DNA of 64,000 nucleotides, from contig OY747723.1 in NCBI GenBank assembly GCA_963556495.2, positions 18,412,001 to 18,476,000 on the forward strand, in the 5' to 3' direction. This document shows positions 56,386 through 64,000 of the stretch, piece by piece (the stretch's first letter is position 1; each line of letters starts with the position of its first letter). The translations under genes and the position numbers were made by a program. The notes beneath the pieces are model-generated. The model made no database searches and was not told the origin of the DNA. It saw only the letters and a list, made by a program, of their open reading frames with translations. The DNA comes from Valencia hispanica (lineage: Eukaryota; Chordata; Actinopteri; Cyprinodontiformes; Valenciidae).

Positions 56386-58560
56386 TTGTGTAACAAATAT
56401 TAATGGCTAGCAATATACTGTATAACCTAGTGACAAAATAACAACACTTATCTTGTAAAGCTTTAATCTATGTTGAATAGACAAGCTTAAGAACAGAGTT
56501 AGGTCACACCCAAGTTTGCACTCAGTATATTTTAAGGGTTTTTAATACTAATGAATTTGTAATAATCTACAAATCGTTAACTATTTTTAGGTTTCTCCAA
56601 CACCATGGTGTTTATAGGCCAAAGACAAATTGGAAGGACATGGAGGAGATACAATAACTAAAGGGTTACTTTTTTAGGGTGGTATGAATATACAAGAATG
56701 TGCTTTAATACATTTTAAATACAAAAATTGAGTCAAGATTGTGAATAAGAGGGAGAAATATATGAATAAATCCACACAAAAGATTTGACTAAAAGTCTTA
56801 CAAACCTTTGCAGCATTCAGCAAAGTTCTCTCTTATATCTGGCTATATATTTGACCAGTTTTCTTGGCTGAACCAATATGATGTGTTTGGGATCATTATT
56901 CTGTTCATGCTGATGAATAACTTATCTATTGATTCGAGTTATTTTCTTTTGAGTAACATTTGTAATAACTGTATAAAAATCAGTCCCATCCCTTACAGAT
57001 GTTTTAAAAATCTTTCGACTTACATATATTAATTCTAAAATTACTCATATGATCCAATGATTTAAATGTGCTAATAAATGCATAAAAACAGTGGCAGATA
57101 TACTAGATGTACTGATTCCTTTGAAAAGCAACAGGACACATTTCATTCTTTTAATTTCAAAGTGACATCTAATTGGGTGTGGACCTTGCCACAAAGAGAA
57201 AGCACCGACACGTGGTGATGACCCAGAAAGCAACGACAATCTGGTGGTGTCCATCACGCCAGATGGTGGGGACGGTCAGCCAAGTAGCCTCTGTTGTCAG
57301 CGCTATTCACAAATAGCGCAGTGCAACTTCATGAGCTGATTAGAGAAGCAAGGCAGTGGCAAAGAGGAACCACCTTCCCCCGCTGCGTAGCATGAAAGCA
57401 TGTGTTTTGCTTTCCTCTCTTTCTAACTAATGTGCAACCATCCATTCCCTGTAGGATCTGTTTTTGGTCCTTGCAGACATGAAAAATTGCCACATAGATC
57501 AAAGTGCAGAGCAAGGCTGGAGGGGAAGATGCATACATGAGACTGAGCCTTGGGCTGGTTTACAGCAAAGCAGACTGCTATTACATATGGGCCTTCTCTG
57601 CCTATTGCAGATACTGGTGGCAACTTGATATATACAGTGAAAAAAATCTAAATTTCTTTAGCTTACATACGTTTTAAAGCACTTCATCAATTTCAAGTGC
57701 AGAAAACAGGATACTGGGCATTATTAAAGTATTCACACCACTACAGCAACATCACAACCACAAGCTTTAATGTGTTTAAATAGTTTCAAACATTTTTTAT
57801 AGACAACAATCTTAAGAGTAGTATGCATTTGTATTCAGCACCCTCTACTCATAATCCCCTAAAGACAATCAAATGCAGCTAATTGCCTTCAAAAGTCACC
57901 TATTTTGTAAAACAGAGGTCGTCTATGTGCAATTTGCAATTTAACTGTTCTCTGAAGGCAAAGTTTTTACTCCAACCCCTTTTTATGGTGAAGTCAGCCT
58001 TAAATGTCAATATCTATTCATATATACCGTCTTCAGACATCCTATATTTTAAGACATTGGGAAAAAGGGTAATGGAACTTTATAAAACCTTGTGCAGTGT
58101 GTTTAACTCAAACATATAAAAATACTCATAAAATAAGATACCAGAGATCCATCAGCTTTTAGTGATCAGCGATCTGCACCAATCCAATGTGGTAATTGGC
58201 CGTACATCTTCATTTATGAAAAGGTTAATTAGTATCCCATTATGTGGGTGATGGAAAGCTGTGATGGATGATGTAATTGGTTTTACTCCAGATGTGTTCT
58301 GCTGCCGTTCACTGTAGCTTGTATAATGCATGTTAAGGTTTCTCTGTTAATGAGTTGGGTAGTGTTATGCCACTGAGCATTTTTTAGTTCAAAATACCCA
58401 AGGCCATCTTTATCTTCCACTGAAAGTTTTCTCTTTTTGCATCTCCAATAAATCCTAGAAAAAAGAGCGATGTTGGACTTCCAATGAGGATCTCAGAGAA
58501 GATGTCTGGAAAGTAACTGCAAGAGAAGCAAAGCCCCCCCACAAAGTACGAGCAAACATA
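56386..58560. other. Intergenic DNA without recognised genes
   Basis: The stretch 57170-57420 is complex and relatively GC-balanced, with no transposon resemblance; it might be regulatory. The remainder is AT-rich with motif-less frames. Confidence 0.45.
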
Positions 58561-59147
58561 GGCCACGTCCACACGAAGCTAGTGCGGTCCCTATCCGATA
58601 ATTTTTTTTTCCTCCTTCTAAAAAAAATTCAGTAAACACGGCATCGTTTCAAGAAATATCTGCGTACACACGAGACCACTGAAACCGACTAAAAAACTGT
58701 GTAGCATATATGCCAGACCAGTATGGGGCGCTGTAATTCTGCCACAGAGCTACACTGTACACGGAGAAGAAGACTTTGAGCATGTGCATAACCTTGCACG
58801 CTGTATATGAACCAAGAAGAATACATTTATAACAAAGCAATAGATTTTGCTGTATTAAAGCTAGTAAGGCTTAGTAGCTTCTGCGGCACGAACAAAATCA
58901 TGTAGTCCGCCATTACTGTTGTTCCAGTTACGTGTGACGCAGCCGACACGTGATATGACATATATACGGATTCGCTGTACACACAAAACCGCAAGGTTGT
59001 CGTTTTCAGATTTATCCACTTTGGGACCCGGTTTCAAAAAAATAGCGGTTTCAGTCTCCCAAAACGCCGGATCCGTGTGGACGAAATGCTAATACGCAAA
59101 AAAATTTATACGTATACAGCGAAACGCGTTTCCGTGTGGACGGGCCC
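58561..59147. mobile_element. MITE with cgtccacacg terminal repeats
   Basis: The left end ggccacgtccacacg (58561-58575) pairs with the right end cgtgtggacgggccc (59133-59147; complement gggcccgtccacacg). ATA flanks both sides (58558-58560 and 59148-59150), a 3-bp direct repeat that would fit a PIF/Harbinger-type insertion although TWA is more usual. A second inner cgtgtggacga occurs at about 59076, showing subterminal repeats. The 587-bp unit is non-coding. Confidence 0.75.
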
Positions 59148-59394
59148 ATAGTAACAAGGTGGCCATCTGAGGCACCATCTATGATCACAAAACAACAGCT
59201 TATGCACAGCCAACAAAATAATTTTAGAAAAAGCTGTTCACCAGATTATGACGTTTAGCCCTTCGTACAGAATTGTCACAAACTGTCCTTCAATCACTTC
59301 TGGCCCTATGCAACAACGGGAGGATATGCATCCCTCTAATGCTGATTGGTGCAAATTTCACACATACCAAAGATCATCTGGTGGTCAAAGTTAT
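59148..59394. other. Intergenic spacer, nothing recognised
   Basis: No supportable feature. Confidence 0.5.
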
Positions 59395-60380
59395 GCCTAT
59401 CCTGGGGCCCCTCTTATTTAATATCTAAATGCTCCCACTAGCCCAGATTATAACAACCAATAAGATAACCATATCTATCTAGATGATACTCAGCTCTACA
59501 TTACAACGTCACCAGGTGACTTTGAAGCCATCCAAACCTCAAGTAAATGCATAGAGGAAATCAATGGATGGAGGTGCCATAACTTTATCCAACTGAACAG
59601 AAACAAAACTGAAGTAATTATTTTTGGACCTAAAGAGGAACAATCTAGACTCAGCACACAGCTTCAGTTAATACAGCTAGAAACTACTGATCAGGCCCGA
59701 AATGTAGGTGTAGTAATGGACTCAGACCTGAACCTCCAGGGTCACATAAAGGCAATAACAAGGTCAGCCTCCTATCTTCTGAAGAACATTTCTGGGATTA
59801 AAGGACTGATGTCGTAACAGGACCTCGAAAAAACTCATCCATGCATTTATCTTTAGTCAGATTGATTACTGCAACAGCGTCTTCACAGGTCTCCCTAAAA
59901 AGTCAATAAGACAGCTGGAGCTGATCCACAGTGTTGCTGCTTGTGTCCTCACTAGAACCAGGAAAGTAGAGCACATCACCCCAGTTCTAAAGTCCTTACA
60001 CTGCCTCCATGTAGCTCAGAGTAGAGATTTCAAAATACTCCTACAAGTTTATAAATCATTGAATGGCCAAGAGTCAAAGTATGTTGAAGATCTTCTGTCA
60101 CTATACCAACCAGACCACTCAGGGCCTCTAATTCCAGTCTACTCAGCATCCCTAAAATTACAACCAAACATGGAGAAGCAGCTCCTCTAATCTGGAACAA
60201 ACTTCCAGAAAACTGCAACTATGCTGAACAGAGCCTTTGAGTAATGTGTTCATGTATTATATGCTCTTTGTGTGTGTTTTATGCTTTATTGCTGTATTTA
60301 CCTAATACCCTGATCATGTAAAGCACCTTGAATCACCTTGTTGTTGAAAGTGTACTTTACAAATGAAATTGCATTGCCTT
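59395..60380 (+). pseudogene. 5'-truncated Rex1-type LINE: part of RT, C-terminus and tail
   Basis: The copy starts inside RT block B (atcctggggcccctcttatt, GPLLFN). The catalytic box is degraded to an LDD-like trace followed by [17 protein letters not shown]. It then reads [15 protein letters not shown], a [16 protein letters not shown] stretch, [22 protein letters not shown] text across a stop near 59815, and a C-terminus with WNKLPEN-like wording near 60195. The 3' UTR ends gtaaagcaccttgaatcacc ... aattgcattgccttgcc, matching the antisense tail at 50004-50145. Several stops and indels show it is old. Confidence 0.8.
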
Positions 60381-63300
60381 GCCAAATTAGCATGATTTCA
60401 TAAATTTGTATATAAATACCTGAATTTATACAAATTGTAATTGCTTTATTCTGCATCTGCTAAATAGCAATGCTCAATATTATGTGTTCATGCAATTGTA
60501 TAATTGATCCAATTTCAATCCTATAGCAAACATCAAATGAGGACATCCCGAATCTCAATTATTCATTCCATAACTAAAGCAACAGTAGAGAGAAGGATAT
60601 TGCATTGCTTTTTTCTTTACTCTCTTTAGAATAGTACACCACTTTAATAAATAAAACCTCAATGAGCCTCGCACACATGAAGATGTACATGTAAATCTGC
60701 AGGGCAAGAGGCTGGCAAAAAACAGCTGATTCTCTCTGTTCACCTTAATCCACATAACAGACATCATGCTTTCAGTCTGCCAGAGCTGCTTGGATTAATC
60801 AAAAATCTACTCTTTTAGTGCTGGGTATTCAGCAGAAACAGCCCCACATCCCATTGTTTTTTTTCCCTTGCCCAGTGTTTAGAAAACCAGGCCATAAACC
60901 ATACGTGATTGTTGGAATTACAATAATGTAGGCAGTTTGTAATCCCTGCCAGAAGGGGACTGCTTAATCACAGCAGTGGGGTGAGATATCACTGTCGACA
61001 GACATTTGTCTACTATTTTGGTAATCTATAGCCTCATTTGAAATCATGATCATTTTAATAACCCACACATACAACAAGTACAGACAAGGGGGATGAAAAC
61101 ATTTTTCATGCAACACATACATTTCCCTGATTAAAATTACCATAACATCCTGGGGGGCAGATCGTTGCCATGTTTTATTTATATCAAACAACCCTTAAGC
61201 ACTTAACAGAACCTTTACTGAATGCCCACATATATGTAGGTGCAATGGGAGGACATATTATGCATGATGTGAGATAGGCTGATTTAATTGTTATGTATTT
61301 TACCAGTGCAGTTACAACAGAATTAGCAATAGGCCATTGCATAATTAAACAAATAACCTGACTTGGAATCTTAGCTAGTGCTGAATAGCGTAATCAGTGC
61401 AAGAACACTTGACTACTTCTAGAAGAGTTGTAAGACCATGTTGGTAGATTGATGATTGGTCATAAAGCTAAATGGCACAATAACAGCATCTTTGTTTATT
61501 GCCCTACCTTGTGCTGTTCCTCTCTTGAGGACATCCTAAGGGGCACCAAGTGTCCAACAATAACAAAAATCAGTCTTTTTAAATGAAGCTTGTAGTGATT
61601 TTCTGAAAGCTGAAAAACAGAAAAATAAATCAATAGCCTCACAATCAACCCCAGGAGGCTTTAACATTTTTGAAGCACAAAAAACAACACAAAAGAGAAG
61701 TTAGCTTTAGCCACTTTTTGTGTTAGTTTGTGATCCAGTGTCTCATCATGTTTGTGCTTCTTTACTTCTCATTTGTTTGACCACAACTTAATTTTACCTA
61801 CATTTTTAGTTCTTTCAAAAGATCTCACACCCCTTGTATCGTTTCCTATTTTTTCACATTACTACCCAAAACCTCATTGCACAAGGGCCAGACATAGACG
61901 TGAACCACGTACTTATTAAATTCCAGCTTAGAACCAATCTGCAAAATTGCCCACTTTAGAATTGTTGTTTTGATTAAACACTTAGTTTTATTTCTCCATG
62001 AACTATGTGTTTTTATGTTTTGTAAGCCTTTATATAGCAACTGTCTGTCTTCTTTTCTTTTTAAACCAAAGTCTTAAAACAGAAATGAAGGTTAAATGGG
62101 GACCTATGATAGATTGTCCCTGTGCAAGGTGTACCATTCCTTTTTTTTCCCCCTATGTCTTTGGATAAGCTCAATCTTATCTTAGTTTTTATCGCAAGCA
62201 GTTAAAGTAAAATTTATTGTGGAGATTAAGGTTTAATTTACGACAATGTATGACTTTATTACTTTTGACTGAATTGATTTAAATTGTCCATGGGCAAATT
62301 TATACATAGGTAAATCCACAGAGGGATTTTAAACAGTTGTAGGAACCAAAAAGTGTTTGACAAAGTAAGTGGAGGAAGGAAAAATAAAAAGATGTGCAGC
62401 TATGAATCTGGAAAGAATTTCTGTAAGAGAAACTATCAACCAAAAGTATAACAAAGCACCTGAGAGATTTGGCCCTTCAATTGATCTGTCTACTGTCTTG
62501 CCAAAGTCTCTACAGAGATGGCTCGTGTCGAGAAAGGGAAAGAGACGTATGGCACATTGTACGAGGGTATGGTGAAAACCGAAGTTCTTTTGATTCAGAA
62601 GAAATAACCAACTTCTGTAGAGTACTGTACATGATCTTTCAGGGGCCTTTACAAGAATGCAGCTTTTTGATCATCCAATCACAATCCAAGCACCACAGGG
62701 CAGCACATATGCACTCTGTTTCCTCACAATGTGCAGAAGGTTCTTATCTGACCTCATTTGTAATACATGAGCCATGCAGAGGAGAGGCTTTTCTGTATAA
62801 AAATGTTTTAACCTGCCAAACTGCTCCGATGTGCTTATTTGATAAGTGTATTTGAGATTGGAAAATACAGAGAGCCTGGGTTTAGGGTGCATTTTTCACT
62901 GATCAATCTGACCTGATCACACTAAAACACTGAAGCCTGAGCTTGTTTTGTCAGTCATCCTGTCACTATGGCAAAATTGTATTATAATGAAGTTCTGCTT
63001 GCACTTTTATTCTCATCTTTCTAGACGTCCTTTCTAAAATACTTCTGATAAACATTGATGTCATATTTTAACTGCTTTGACCCTCAAGCTTTTATTGATA
63101 AATCCAACTAGGAACTTTAATTCAAATACACACTGGTAGTCACAGAGGTAAAGTTTTTCTCCCTGTTGGCAATTTAACCTTGGAGGTAGTAATTAATCAG
63201 CTTTAAGAAAATTTAATGACTTAAATATGAGGTCTGTATCCTCTGAAGTAAAGCATATCCTCCTCCTGGATGCAGTGTCATTATTTGCTGGAATGAACAC

Positions 63301-64000
63301 CAGGCTACACCAGACTTTTTCTTTAGCTAAGGAATGTGGTTAAATGGAGGAAGCCAGGTTAATAAAATATTTAGCTCAGGTCTCTACAGAGATCCAGCAA
63401 GTCTAAATAAAAACCATCCAATAAATCCAGATTGCATGACCTGTTTTAGGGTTCTAGTGTATGTTAAGCTGGGTTGTCTTTAGGAGCATGCAGGGCAGGG
63501 GTGTGGAAGATCAGAGTTTGTTATCCTGGTCATCCGGGCTCAAAACTTTGATGTTATTTAGGATGTTGGACTCAATGATCAAATAAAATCTTTGTAATAG
63601 GAAACATATCCAAAACATCTGTTGAATGATACAAACCTTCCTGAGAGTTTCTGCAGGTTTCACCAAGTTAAACTCGAGACTTATTATAACCCTTTCAAGC
63701 CCATCATGATATGAATTCAAGAACCTTCAATCATGGAAAGTGTGATGAGGGAGTATTAATCACTCACAGATCTGTTGTTTTTTCTGCACGCACTAAAATT
63801 TCAGATAATAAATATGTCAATATCAGATACCCAGGGTAAATACAAAACCTAACCTGGTCCCAGGTAAAAAAATGTGTAATCCCCCAAACCTAATACATGG
63901 TGGTGCCACTTTGACGTCAACAGAAATATTGGCTCACTCTTTGCAGAATTGCTTTAATTCAGCCTCAATGGATAATTTTCCAGACTGTTTAAGGTTATGC
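60381..64000. other. Intergenic DNA to the right edge; candidate regulatory stretches
   Basis: No gene, RNA or transposon is recognised. Stretches 60780-61200 and 63180-63500 are non-repetitive and complex (for example tggattaatcaaaaatctac near 60792 with a TAAT core). The 128-codon frame at 62469-62855 lacks any domain and overlaps frames on both strands, so it is not called. Confidence 0.4.

Noticed and set aside
62469..62855. 128-codon + strand ORF
   Set aside because: No motif, atypical composition and competing frames; no splice sites or polyadenylation signal that fit.
1..64000. CRISPR arrays, tRNA/rRNA genes, bacterial operons
   Set aside because: No regularly spaced repeats and no recognisable RNA-gene sequences; the window is vertebrate in character.

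Overview
This is a eukaryotic window, almost certainly from a teleost fish. The base composition is AT-rich. Repeats dominate it: many relics of Tc1/mariner transposons, L2/Rex1-type non-LTR retrotransposons (LINEs) with SGNH-esterase ORF1s, short TTAA-flanked and hAT/Harbinger-like non-autonomous elements, and (TA)n, (GGAT)n and (TTA)n microsatellites. There are no bacterial-type operons, RBS-led ORFs, CRISPR arrays, rRNA genes or recognisable tRNA genes. I cannot name the species.

Layout. At the left edge (about 480-1565, + strand) three short exons with compact introns splice in phase to a stop codon and are followed by an AATAAA signal. This is the 3' end of a host protein-coding gene that I do not recognise, and the only host gene I can support. 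From 1.6 to 24 kb the sequence is intergenic, strewn with degenerate Tc1-like fragments (2.65, 4.5, 5.0, 6.65-7.7, 10.85-11.4 and 14.65-15.4 kb), a TTAA-bounded element (12.17-12.87 kb), a MITE (17.4 kb), a weak LTR/primer-binding-site-like trace (17.8-18.2 kb), clustered inverted repeats (19.4-19.8 kb) and a LINE tail (21.9-22.4 kb).

From 24 to 35 kb two nearly full-length LINEs lie tail to tail. A + strand L2-type element (about 24.0-28.7 kb) keeps an open ORF1 of 294 codons but has a broken endonuclease/reverse-transcriptase ORF. A - strand LINE (about 34.9-28.97 kb) is more decayed and is interrupted by two MITEs (32.89-33.41 and 30.00-30.60 kb).

From 35 to 64 kb the window is again intergenic. 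It holds a (TA)44 microsatellite (43.03 kb), a composite of Tc1 relics (44.4-45.1 kb), a GC-rich island that looks like a retrotransposon 3' end (45.9-47.2 kb), a Tc1-like transposon with both ends and its TA target duplication but a core deletion (52.27-53.74 kb), three 3'-truncated LINE copies (54.4, 55.1 and 59.4 kb), and a well-bounded MITE (58.56-59.15 kb). Several complex, non-repetitive stretches (9.84-10.66, 37.25-37.6, 42.6-42.9, 50.56-51.06, 60.8-61.2 kb) could be conserved noncoding elements, but that needs alignment.

How the parts relate: none of the mobile-element proteins except the L2 ORF1 could be made intact, so the window reads as a graveyard of elements downstream of one gene. 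I did not find a convincing novel biological system. The most informative oddities are the nested LINE, the TTAA element with a THAP-like mini-ORF, the 77-bp repeat starting at a Tc1 end, and the palindromes at 19.4-19.8 and 34.87 kb. Family assignments rest on recalled motifs, not on database searches.
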